From Candidatus Bathyarchaeota archaeon (GTDB lineage Archaea; Thermoproteota; Bathyarchaeia; TCS64): a stretch of DNA of 32,193 nucleotides. Shown here in pieces: positions 8,905 to 15,563 of the stretch (the first letter of the stretch is position 1; each line of letters starts with the position of its first letter). Position numbers and translations under genes: made by a program. The stretch covers positions 1 to 32,193 of the forward strand of contig JAOZHO010000046.1 in assembly GCA_026014875.1 (NCBI GenBank), in the 5' to 3' direction. Below the pieces are notes generated by a model, which had not been told where the DNA came from, ran no database searches, and saw only the letters and a program-made list of their open reading frames with translations.

Positions 8905-8988
8905 CTAGGGGGGGATTGCTGTTGGTGTGTGTCCTGCGGCGTAGACCGAGGGCGAGGTCCCAGAACCGATCATCGTGGGTGCCCTCGG
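8905..8988 (-). pseudogene. Terminase large-subunit 3'-end fragment, copy A
   Basis: Read on the minus strand from 8988, this gives EGTHDDRFWDLAL, then after a one-base frame change VYAAGHTPTAIPP and a stop. It matches the last ~30 codons of the intact terminase at 14208-15563 (EGTHDDRFWALALAAYAAEQ). Over the first 40 bases I count 35 identities, and four of the five differences are silent, so it descends from a working coding sequence. Nothing upstream of EGT matches the terminase. The rest of 8786-9071 is GT-rich and shows no other gene. Confidence 0.8.
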
Positions 8989-9071
8989 TTCATGGGGCTG
9001 GATTTCAGCTCGAATCTGCTCGGGTGTTTCAGGATTTCTTGTTTTATCTAGGTCGTTTATCTCGGTGACCT

Positions 9072-9281
9072 TTATTCATCAATATCGTTGCCTGATTTTT
9101 CGCTCTTAGATGCTGGATTCCGACAGACTTGGAAGCTATTAGTTGAGATTGTGAATCGTTTACCCTGTTGCGTAGGCTTCTTGACCCGTTTTTCCGTGTC
9201 ATCGGTTTTCCCTTTATGGACTACTTTGCTGCCGCGCCGTAGATCATATTTGACCGTGGTCTTCTTCGCATCTCGTCCCAT
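9072..9281 (-). CDS. GIY-YIG-like mini-protein (putative, possibly truncated)
   Basis: A basic 69-residue protein. TVKYDLRRGSKVVHKGKTDD followed by T-E-K-R resembles the first strands of GIY-YIG-type proteins (Y-x-L ... G-x-x-V-x-x-G-x-T-x-D-x-x-x-R). Small archaeal proteins of this kind normally continue with an E-H motif and a conserved C-terminal helix; here the equivalent reads RVKKPTQQGKRFT and the tail is short, so the gene may be decaying. The ATG at 9281 has AAAGGAG nine bases upstream. An in-frame GTG at 9326 would add 15 residues but has no such site. A long plus-strand frame over the same bases is taken as its mirror. It lies between terminase fragments A and B. Confidence 0.5.
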   Translation of the reverse strand: MGRDAKKTTVKYDLRRGSKVVHKGKTDDTEKRVKKPTQQGKRFTISTNSFQVCRNPASKSEKSGNDIDE

Positions 9282-9589
9282 TGTTACAATCTCCTTTTTC
9301 CCGCATCTGACCGTTTTTTTCTCCACTTACCGGATTTGGTGCGTGACCTTTCTTTGCTCCATTTCCCCCTTGTCACTCTGGGTGCGGTCAAAACGATCAA
9401 TATCACTTAACTGTCAGCCATATTTATTTGTTGTTACCGTACAAAAGAGGCCATTATATAGCCGGATTAACCGAAATAAGGATATTATTACTGCAAAGTT
9501 TACGGTTAACATGAATATGTCAGAAAAATGTGTGTTGATCTAAAAATATTTTCATGTAAATGGGGAATGATGATTTTTTTCGATAGGTT

Positions 9590-9656
9590 TCGAGGCGAGC
9601 GTTGGTGCTAGCTCTGAGGCTTATATGGTGAGGGCCCAGAATAGGTCATCGTTCGT
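9590..9656 (-). pseudogene. Terminase large-subunit 3'-end fragment, copy B
   Basis: Read from 9656 on the minus strand: TNDDLFWALTI, a TAA, then ASELAPTLASKP. It aligns to the intact terminase end (THDDRFWALALAAYAAEQTPIASPP), with the stop falling at the Tyr position. The DNA core GAGGGCCCAGAA at 9630-9641 (plus strand) is shared exactly with copy D. Confidence 0.65.
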
Positions 9657-9794
9657 ATGGCACGAGTATACATGCAAGTAAGAAATAAGCTGTGATACGC
9701 CCCCTGAACAATCAACAATAAGGCTATTCCCCGTCGTATGTGTTAAACGTTAAATGGAAATAAACATCATTCAATGGTGGAGTAAGCAAATATT

Positions 9795-10367
9795 ATGCAC
9801 GTGAATAATTGGAAACAATTTAAATTAATCGTTACGGATCCATCAAAATCGTCTCTTCATTTTGATTTGGTCAAGCACGAGATAATTCCTTTTGTAAATG
9901 AACTAGATATTCGTTTCTGGGTAACTAATTATCGTAATCCAAAAGAGGATTATATTTTATTTAGGGTTGATGTTAGCGATGAAGAGTCCCAAATGACAGC
10001 AAAATTTCTTAATGAATTAAAAACTAAAAAAAGAATAGTAAATTGGATTCCCCAAGGTTGGAAGCCAGAAGTTGACGCTCGTAAACGAATAGAATCAGCA
10101 TGTCAAAAAATTGAGATTTCTGGCATTAAAATACCTTCGAATTTCCGTGATATGTTTATAACTGAAGAAAGAGTTAAACAACTAACAGCCATCTTTGAAG
10201 ATGCAGTGGGTCCTTGTACAAAAATACTATATGAAACCCTTTTTTCGAGACCGAACGAACCTTGGATGATGTCAGTATTTTTTCATCTCGTGCTAAATGC
10301 TATTGACATGAGTGGTCCTGATCCTCCCTCGGAAGAAGATACCATTAGAAAGATGCCTCCAGTGTAG
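9795..10367 (+). CDS. Unknown 190-aa protein, partner of the ATPase-TOPRIM gene
   Basis: AT-rich gene encoding a 190-residue soluble protein with mixed alpha/beta character. I do not recognise it with confidence. The segment WKQFKLIVTDPSK ... FVNELDIRFWVTNYRNPKED faintly recalls the C-terminal domain of lantibiotic dehydratases (SpaB_C / thiopeptide-type), which carries a conserved R-Y after a similar helix, but this is weak. The C-terminal half is helical and ends in a Pro-rich tail. The ATG at 9795 is preceded by GGTGGAG about 14 bases away, so initiation is not strongly supported. It shares orientation and base composition with the ATPase gene 153 bases downstream, suggesting one operon and one module. 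Confidence 0.7.
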   Translation: MHVNNWKQFKLIVTDPSKSSLHFDLVKHEIIPFVNELDIRFWVTNYRNPKEDYILFRVDVSDEESQMTAKFLNELKTKKRIVNWIPQGWKPEVDARKRIESACQKIEISGIKIPSNFRDMFITEERVKQLTAIFEDAVGPCTKILYETLFSRPNEPWMMSVFFHLVLNAIDMSGPDPPSEEDTIRKMPPV

Positions 10368-10399
10368 ATTTTACCTCATATGTAGGGTTTGAAAGAAAA

Positions 10400-10516
10400 A
10401 TGAAGGTCTGGAAGAAATGGCTCCATGAGCACTACCCCCCGGGCATCGTTAGGAAATATGATTCCGAAAAACCCTTCAAGCTAAACAGCATGGTTTGCGC
10501 GTGCAAAGTGGGTTGA
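10400..10516 (+). CDS. Possible 38-aa small ORF
   Basis: ATG at 10400 to TGA at 10514-10516 encodes a basic 38-residue peptide (MKVWKKWLHEHYPPGIV... ending MVCACKVG). It ends 4 bases before the ATPase ATG and is less AT-rich than its flanks. It may be a leader peptide, a small protein or chance. No homology is recognised. Confidence 0.25.
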   Translation: MKVWKKWLHEHYPPGIVRKYDSEKPFKLNSMVCACKVG

Positions 10517-10520
10517 AAAA

Positions 10521-12599
10521 ATGATTGAAAGCTTTCGAGTTGAAAATGAAAAGATAATCAAACTTGCTGAATGTACTAAGGTTCCTAGATTAATGATTAT
10601 TGCTGGATCTAACGGTGCTGGCAAATCAACTCTTCTTACTGCTTTGAAGAAAAGGAAAGGAGTTATTGGGCAAAGTAGATCTCTCTATATCTCTCCTTCA
10701 CGTTCTTGGTATAGGCAAAAAGTCCAGCCAATGTATTTAATGGGACCGCGAATAAATTGGTCAGACATTATTGAAGGTGACACAGTAAGAGGAATTCAAG
10801 GTCTATCTACAAGGGGGTTATCAAGATATGACGTCTTAGATGAAGCTCCTGGAACCATTAAGCACATTATTGGTCAAATTGAAATGCGTAGACTTCAACT
10901 GATAACTAAAATTTTTGACCAAACGGGATCAGCAAATAAAGAGAATATACCGGATATTCATAAGCCATTGAGAGATCTAATTAGTTTCTTTTTACCTCAT
11001 CTTCAATTCTCGCGTATAGACATAACCGCTTCGGATGAGGCAAAAATTCTCTTTAAACATTTGTACCAGTTGACGCCTGAAGGAAATTTAGAAATAGATA
11101 TCTATGATTTGAGTTCTGGCGAAAGAGAAATAATGACATTATTTCTCAATTTTATTGAGCAACAAATAAAGGAGGAACTTGCAGAACACGAGGGAACAAG
11201 CATTGAATCTCCTCAAGATATGACAATAATTATCGATACGCCCGAACTTCATTTACACCCAGCTCTACAAATAAAACTTCTAGTTTACATGAGAAAAATG
11301 ATTGGAGAAAGTAATGTTCAATTCATTGTGGCTACTCATTCTCCAATATTGATCAATAGCGCTAATTTTGATGAATTATTTGTTCTCATGCCTCCAGAGA
11401 ATATGCGGGATTACAATCAACTCGTAAATATAGCAACTGAGGCTGAGAGATTAGAAACGGTTAGAAAAATAACCGGTGAAACATACTCATTAACACTTGG
11501 AAAACCATTAGTCTTTATCGAAGGGAGACCACCCATCGAAGCTACAAGGGAACCTTCTGATCTAAGAATACTTGAATTGATGTGTCCAGAATTTTCTTCC
11601 TATAACTTTATACCTTTCCATGATAAGCAAAGGATTCTTTCTTTATTTAAAGAAGTTTCAGCTGAAGCAGAATTAACACCGCTAGGATTATTTCTCTTTG
11701 CTATTTTAGACAAGGATAGAATCATAGAATCTTCAGATGGGGAACTAGGCCGCGTATTCCAATGGCCTGTGTGTTCAATTGAGAATTTTTTATTAGATAA
11801 AGAAGCAATATGGAAAGTCATTTCTCCCCACCGTGAAAGGCTCGGTTGGAGCGAATCAGACGATGTTAAGCAAGCATTAAAAGAAATAGCATTGGGGTTA
11901 AAAGATGAAGAATTGAGGTTGAGAGTCGGGAGAAACATAGGGCCTTTTAGATGGCATCTAACTGGATGCTCTGAAACTGAACTTGAAGATAATTTTAGAG
12001 CAGGCGAAATAAAATATCAGGAAATATTAGGTGATGCTGAAAAAAGGAAGAAAGCATTTGAAGAAGCAAAACTCGAAATAGGTGATATTGTTAATGATGA
12101 AACAATGCTTATCTATTTTAGAGGAAAAGAAATTCTTAAGAAATTTCATACAAAGTATATTGGAAACTCGATTATGAACTATCCTGCCTTTGCGTATCAA
12201 GTAGCAGAAAGAATTGGAAGAGAAGGACCTCCTTCAGGATTGCTGAGAGTTAAAGTTCATATAGATTCATTTGTACCTTGGTCTCTTCCATTAGAATTTA
12301 AAGATCTATTGGGTCTCCTCCAAAGGAATTTAGCAACCATTCCACTACAAGAAAAAATACTTTCGGATCTAGAGGAAATAATGTCTAACTTAGAAAAAGC
12401 AGTTCTCGAAGCAAAAAGGTTAACTGCCCCCATAATCGACCGTAAATTATTAAAGGAAAAATGCTGGGACTTCTTAATTCTTCTCCGTCAGCACATAGAA
12501 CAACAACCTCAAACTGATTTGACCAAAAAAGTCATTATAAAAATAAATTTGTGTCTCACAAGAACAGCAGCAATACGCACTCCTACTGTGAGCGTTTAA
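10521..12599 (+). CDS. AAA/ABC-type ATPase fused to a TOPRIM-like (DUF4435-like) domain, probable defence nuclease
   Basis: A 692-residue protein. The N-terminal half is an SMC/ABC-like ATPase: Walker A GSNGAGKST (29-37), signature LSSGE (197-201), Walker B TIIIDTPELHLHP (235-247) with catalytic E242, and switch ATHSP (271-275). From about 328 a TOPRIM-like domain of the DUF4435 kind follows: VFIEG (E334), a hydrophobic strand ending LDKDR (D397, D399), and IENFLLDKE (420-428). The rest is helical. ATPase plus TOPRIM is the architecture of OLD nucleases, of Gabija GajA and, as two proteins or a fusion, of the PARIS system (AriA/AriB). A role in anti-virus defence is inferred. A hairpin over the stop codon (GAGCGT/ACGCTC) and a second one (CGCAA/TTGCG, 12613-12630) may end the transcript. 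Confidence 0.82.
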   Translation: MIESFRVENEKIIKLAECTKVPRLMIIAGSNGAGKSTLLTALKKRKGVIGQSRSLYISPSRSWYRQKVQPMYLMGPRINWSDIIEGDTVRGIQGLSTRGLSRYDVLDEAPGTIKHIIGQIEMRRLQLITKIFDQTGSANKENIPDIHKPLRDLISFFLPHLQFSRIDITASDEAKILFKHLYQLTPEGNLEIDIYDLSSGEREIMTLFLNFIEQQIKEELAEHEGTSIESPQDMTIIIDTPELHLHPALQIKLLVYMRKMIGESNVQFIVATHSPILINSANFDELFVLMPPENMRDYNQLVNIATEAERLETVRKITGETYSLTLGKPLVFIEGRPPIEATREPSDLRILELMCPEFSSYNFIPFHDKQRILSLFKEVSAEAELTPLGLFLFAILDKDRIIESSDGELGRVFQWPVCSIENFLLDKEAIWKVISPHRERLGWSESDDVKQALKEIALGLKDEELRLRVGRNIGPFRWHLTGCSETELEDNFRAGEIKYQEILGDAEKRKKAFEEAKLEIGDIVNDETMLIYFRGKEILKKFHTKYIGNSIMNYPAFAYQVAERIGREGPPSGLLRVKVHIDSFVPWSLPLEFKDLLGLLQRNLATIPLQEKILSDLEEIMSNLEKAVLEAKRLTAPIIDRKLLKEKCWDFLILLRQHIEQQPQTDLTKKVIIKINLCLTRTAAIRTPTVSV

Positions 12600-12630
12600 G
12601 CGGATATACGCTCGCAAAATTGTTCTTGCG
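12590..12630 (+). terminator. Tandem hairpins after the ATPase-TOPRIM gene
   Basis: GAGCGT and ACGCTC flank the stop codon, and CGCAA (12613-12617) pairs with TTGCG (12626-12630). There is no long T run. The hairpins coincide with the right edge of the AT-rich island and the tail of terminase fragment C. Confidence 0.35.
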
Positions 12631-12707
12631 ATAGGACCGCTCATTGGCTGTATTTGATCAGCGGCGTAGGCTGTGAGGGCGAGGGCCTAGAAGTGGTCGT
12701 GGTGGGT
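12618..12707 (-). pseudogene. Terminase large-subunit 3'-end fragment, copy C
   Basis: Read from 12707 on the minus strand: THHDHF, a TAG in place of the Trp codon, then ALALTAYAADQIQ and PMSGPIARTI. It aligns with the intact terminase down to the same final residues (ALALAAYAAEQ ... ARTI). The homology starts right after the TAG stop of the 67-aa membrane protein and in the same frame. Confidence 0.82.
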
Positions 12708-12911
12708 CTAATGCGCGCGGCGTGTGAGCGTCCAGACTAGCATCCAAACGAATGTCACCAGCATCAGAATATCGAATATCGGCCCAGGTTGGGGATAGGC
12801 AACGATTGAACCTGTTGCTATACCGTAGGAGTACCAGACTCCTACGGCTAGGCCTATGATGATCAGTAGGACTGCTTTTATCTTCGCTGGTGGTTGACGG
12901 ATTTTGGTCAA
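12708..12911 (-). CDS. Small two-helix membrane protein
   Basis: A 67-residue protein with a basic N-terminus and two transmembrane helices (about residues 12-34 and 47-63), linked by a short loop with YPQPGP and ending in TRRAH. The start is a TTG; a TATA-like CTATAAG sits about 20-25 bases upstream, so the message may be leaderless. The stop codon abuts terminase fragment C. Function is unknown. A membrane-acting effector or toxin-like peptide of a defence cassette is possible but unproven. Confidence 0.55.
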   Translation of the reverse strand: MTKIRQPPAKIKAVLLIIIGLAVGVWYSYGIATGSIVAYPQPGPIFDILMLVTFVWMLVWTLTRRAH

Positions 12912-13026
12912 ATGGTGTCTGTGCTTATAGAGGCCCGCTTTGATTTATGTTTTGTTGAATGTTTGTCATTATGGGTTTTCTTCGGCCCTTGTTTCTTTGC
13001 GTGATTGGTATGCTGTGTAAGTTTGT

Positions 13027-13080
13027 TTTCTTTGAGGCATAGACTGCGAGGGCCCAGAAGTGGTCGTCGTAGAAGATGTG
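13027..13080 (-). pseudogene. Terminase large-subunit 3'-end fragment, copy D
   Basis: Read from 13080 on the minus strand: HIFYDDHFWALAVYASKKTN, aligning to HDDRFWALALAAYAAEQ of the intact terminase with a short deletion. It begins 4 bases after the stop codon of the winged-helix gene. The remaining bases to 12912 show no gene. Confidence 0.72.
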
Positions 13081-13084
13081 ATGT

Positions 13085-13429
13085 CTAGTTTACAGGGGGG
13101 GTTGCTGGTTCTATTTTCTCCTGTTCGATGAGTATCCCCAGTGCCATGAGCGTCTTTTTTGCTACTTCTGTCGTGTCGTAGGAGGAGTATGTCCTGTCGG
13201 GGTTCCGGGAGAGCTTTCTCCTCAGTATGTTTCCCTGCACCAGTATGTCCAGGTGGTATGCCAGGGTTCCCTTGCTGATGGTCTTTCCCGTCACGGTCTC
13301 CAGGTGTTCCCTTATGCCCGTGAAGGAGACGGGGGAGGCGTTGAGGACGAGGTTGACTATCTGCATTCGGGTTGAGCTGTCGAGGGCTTTGATCATCCTC
13401 ATCACTTTGATGTCTGGCTTCAGGGTCAT
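13085..13429 (-). CDS. ArsR-like winged-helix transcription regulator
   Basis: A 114-residue DNA-binding protein. MRMIKALDSSTRMQIVNLVLN is the first helix pair of ArsR/HTH_20-type regulators. The recognition region is ISKGTLAYHLDILVQGNIL, followed by a beta-wing (RRKLSRNPDRTYSSYD) and a C-terminal helix. A TTG at 13459 would extend the protein, but a TATTTAAAAT box at about 13464-13472 on this strand places the transcript start near 13440, so the ATG at 13429 is preferred (leader about 10 nt). A perfect inverted repeat just upstream of the TATA box is a candidate autoregulatory operator. Its neighbour upstream is the SLOG-like gene, which it may regulate. Confidence 0.8.
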   Translation of the reverse strand: MTLKPDIKVMRMIKALDSSTRMQIVNLVLNASPVSFTGIREHLETVTGKTISKGTLAYHLDILVQGNILRRKLSRNPDRTYSSYDTTEVAKKTLMALGILIEQEKIEPATPPVN

Positions 13430-13481
13430 TGTCCGCACGCATGCACATAATATTTTCAATCTATTTTAAATATTTCGTTTT

Positions 13482-13499
13482 GGTCTAAAAGATTAGACC
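13482..13499. promoter_or_regulatory. Palindromic operator upstream of the winged-helix gene
   Basis: GGTCTA-N6-TAGACC (13482-13499) is a perfect inverted repeat. It lies about 10 bases upstream of the TATA box of the regulator gene and overlaps the stop codon of the 206-aa gene. Its position suits control of the regulator's own promoter. Confidence 0.5.
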
Positions 13500-14119
13500 T
13501 ACTCATCTACGCGCTTTTCAGGTGGGTGGGCTAGCTTGTACAAACGATAGGCCCCCATCATCATGAGTGCGATGTACTCGGGCGTCCTGTGCGTCTCGTT
13601 CTTAGAATCATAGGGGTACACGTGGCCATGTGTCGCCATCAGTTCCTGATACACGGACGTCAAGTAACTTACAGACTCCGCGTACAGGGGATGATACTGG
13701 AAGGGGACGAGGACCCTAACCTTGGGTCGGATGACTGGGTCACGGGTGAACTGGAGGAGCTCCGCGGCGGCCCCCCTAGAGTCCGGGAAGATGAATACAA
13801 TGTCCACCTCAGGCTCCCTCAGGATGATCTGCTCCTCTAAACTGGCGTACTCCAGCTCCAGGTCTTCCTCGAATGTCGTGGCTAGGCAGCCACTATCGTT
13901 GAGCGCCGTTTTCAACGCGTTTCTCTGATGGTACATGCACTCCATTTTCTTCTCAGGTTCACAAGCGACGCAATCTTCATCTGGACCACATTTACCCGGA
14001 CCGCAGATAACCACCAGGGGCACAATGTTGTTTAAGCGAGATTTCAGTTCATCATAGATTCTCTTTAACGCGTTTCCATCAATCAGATCGTATCTTCTCT
14101 CATCATTCATGCCCATCAT
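13499..14119 (-). CDS. Cys-rich SLOG/Rossmann-like protein (putative defence effector or sensor)
   Basis: A 206-residue protein. LVVICGPGKCG (about 35-45) is a first Rossmann-type strand and loop. It is followed by a cysteine cluster (C-G-x-x-E-D-C-x-x-C then M-E-C) that could bind metal. IVFIFPDSRGAAAELLQF (about 107-124) resembles the D-x-x-G-x-x-A-E-L signature of SLOG / nucleoside deoxyribosyltransferase-like folds, which occur in NAD- or nucleotide-processing immune proteins. The family is assigned by pattern only. Three nearby ATGs (14119, 14116, 14110) could serve as start and none has a clear ribosome binding site. It lies between the terminase and the regulator on the same strand. 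Confidence 0.6.
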   Translation of the reverse strand: MMGMNDERRYDLIDGNALKRIYDELKSRLNNIVPLVVICGPGKCGPDEDCVACEPEKKMECMYHQRNALKTALNDSGCLATTFEEDLELEYASLEEQIILREPEVDIVFIFPDSRGAAAELLQFTRDPVIRPKVRVLVPFQYHPLYAESVSYLTSVYQELMATHGHVYPYDSKNETHRTPEYIALMMMGAYRLYKLAHPPEKRVDE

Positions 14120-14207
14120 CCGCTATCTTAGCCGTTTTCCAGCGATGCAGTGATTCACTTTCAACTGAATGTCTAATTTCAACACGGATTTACATATAGC
14201 TTTTCAC

Positions 14208-15563
14208 TCAAATGGTTCTGGCTCTCGGCGGGCTTGCTATTGGCGTCTGCTCCGCTGCGTATGCTGCGAGGGCGAGGGCCCAAAACCTGTCGTCGTGGGT
14301 GCCCTCGGGGTGGCTGTAGGTTATGCGGCCCGTCTTGGTGAGCTGGTAATTCTCGGTGTTCAGCTCGTCGAGGAGGTCCCGGTCGTAGGGTATCCGGAGC
14401 TGCCCCTGTGTCATGCGCTGCCTGAGAATCTGAGCCATCTCCTGCTTGCTCTTGACAGTGAAGAAGACGCCCTCCGGGTTAGCCACCCCGGCCCCCCTCA
14501 TGTCCTCGACAATATAGTCCCCGTGCTTGGTGCTGTCGACATAGGTGGCGTGGATCCTGTCCCAGCGCTCCGATAGGAGCTTCCCGTAGCCGATCACGGA
14601 GGCTATGCTCGTCCCCTTCTTGAAGCGGTGCATGTGGACCAGCCGCAGGACCTCGGTTCGCTCCAGGACGGCTATGACGCTGTGGTCCACCCTCTCGGCG
14701 AGGTCGATCCCCGCGTAGAAGCGGCCCCGCCTCCGGGAGTCGAAGGGGTAATAGTCCAGGGTCTCGCTGCAGCACTTGGCCAGCAGGTCCTGGGTGAGCC
14801 ACGTGTCTGCCTCCTCGGCGAACTCGGCCAGGTACTCCATGCGGTAGGCCTGGGGGTTGGACTCCCTCTGCCTCTCGATATGCTCCAGGAAGCCGGGGTG
14901 GTAGACCCCCTCGTCATACGCCTCCCTCCAGGTGACCACGTGCTTCTCATAACCGGGGCCCTGATTCAGCCTGTAGAATACTGTGTTCCGCCCCCACGGG
15001 GTGCTGCTCACGACGAGGGTGCCGTCGGTGGTCGCCAGCATGGGCGGCAGGATATTGTCAAATATGGCGTCGTCGTTGTGGAAGAAGGCGGCCTCGTCGG
15101 CCACTATGAGGTCCGCGGTGAACCCCCTGAGCTGGTGCTCAGAGTTGGGCAGAATGATAATGATGCTGCGGTTCCTGAAGCGGAAAATGGTCTTCAAACT
15201 CTGACGCACCAGGCCCCGGTACTCCCCGGGCAGGTTCTCCAGGAGACTCCGTATACGGTCCCCCAGGATCATCGACTGCCGGAGCCCGGGGGATATTATC
15301 AGCACCGTCGATCTCGGAATCGTAGCAGCCCTGATGATGCTCAGAGTTGCGAGGGCGGTCGTCTTCCCGCTCTGGCGGGCCCACCTCACGACTATACGCT
15401 TGGAGCCTGACTCGAGAAGTCTTCTCTGGTAGCTCGTGGGCCTGAATTTGAGGAGTTCCCCGCAGAAGGTGTGGGGGTCGTCTGGGAGCGGGGGAGGCTT
15501 CACGGAGATGCTGTTTATCCTATTCTCCAGGCTTTTCAGCTTCCTCCATAAGCTCCTCGACAC
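14208..15563 (-). CDS. Phage-type terminase large subunit (TerL)
   Basis: A 451-residue DNA-packaging motor protein, apparently complete. ATPase: Walker A WARQSGKTT (61-69), Walker B DLIVADE (151-157), coupling motif SSTPWG (186-191). RNase H-like nuclease: GIDLAE (D287), TYVDST (D343) and HDDRFWALALA (D424/D425), so all three acidic sites are present. The start overlaps the upstream 110-aa gene by 44 bases. There is no portal, protease or capsid gene nearby, so it is either a provirus remnant or a domesticated terminase. Its last ~30 codons are repeated, degenerate, four times to the left. Confidence 0.93.
   Translation of the reverse strand: MSRSLWRKLKSLENRINSISVKPPPLPDDPHTFCGELLKFRPTSYQRRLLESGSKRIVVRWARQSGKTTALATLSIIRAATIPRSTVLIISPGLRQSMILGDRIRSLLENLPGEYRGLVRQSLKTIFRFRNRSIIIILPNSEHQLRGFTADLIVADEAAFFHNDDAIFDNILPPMLATTDGTLVVSSTPWGRNTVFYRLNQGPGYEKHVVTWREAYDEGVYHPGFLEHIERQRESNPQAYRMEYLAEFAEEADTWLTQDLLAKCCSETLDYYPFDSRRRGRFYAGIDLAERVDHSVIAVLERTEVLRLVHMHRFKKGTSIASVIGYGKLLSERWDRIHATYVDSTKHGDYIVEDMRGAGVANPEGVFFTVKSKQEMAQILRQRMTQGQLRIPYDRDLLDELNTENYQLTKTGRITYSHPEGTHDDRFWALALAAYAAEQTPIASPPRARTI

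Larger units (their letters stand above)
9400..12640. other. AT-rich inserted island
   Basis: Base composition changes sharply from GC-rich flanks to AT-rich DNA, with AAA, GAA, ATT and TTA codons dominating in both genes. The island contains the 190-aa gene and the ATPase-TOPRIM gene on the plus strand, and terminase fragment B in its left part. Its right edge lies at about 12600-12617, where fragment C begins. Apart from fragment B and a 7-bp inverted repeat (9467-9473 / 9503-9509), I see no gene in 9327-9794. The composition indicates recent transfer. Confidence 0.75.

Noticed and set aside
9088-9543. A 151-codon plus-strand frame over the GIY-YIG-like gene
   Set aside because: Its translation is rich in Phe, Ser, Val and Leu, as expected for the mirror of a Lys-rich gene, and it has no ribosome binding site; the minus-strand frame has a family-like pattern and AAAGGAG.
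12969-13448. A 159-codon frame overlapping the winged-helix gene
   Set aside because: Low-complexity shadow frame on the same strand; the HTH frame carries the recognisable fold and promoter.
8905-14310. CRISPR array or simple tandem repeat
   Set aside because: The repeated segments are unevenly spaced by 0.4 to 3 kb, diverged, and protein-coding in origin.
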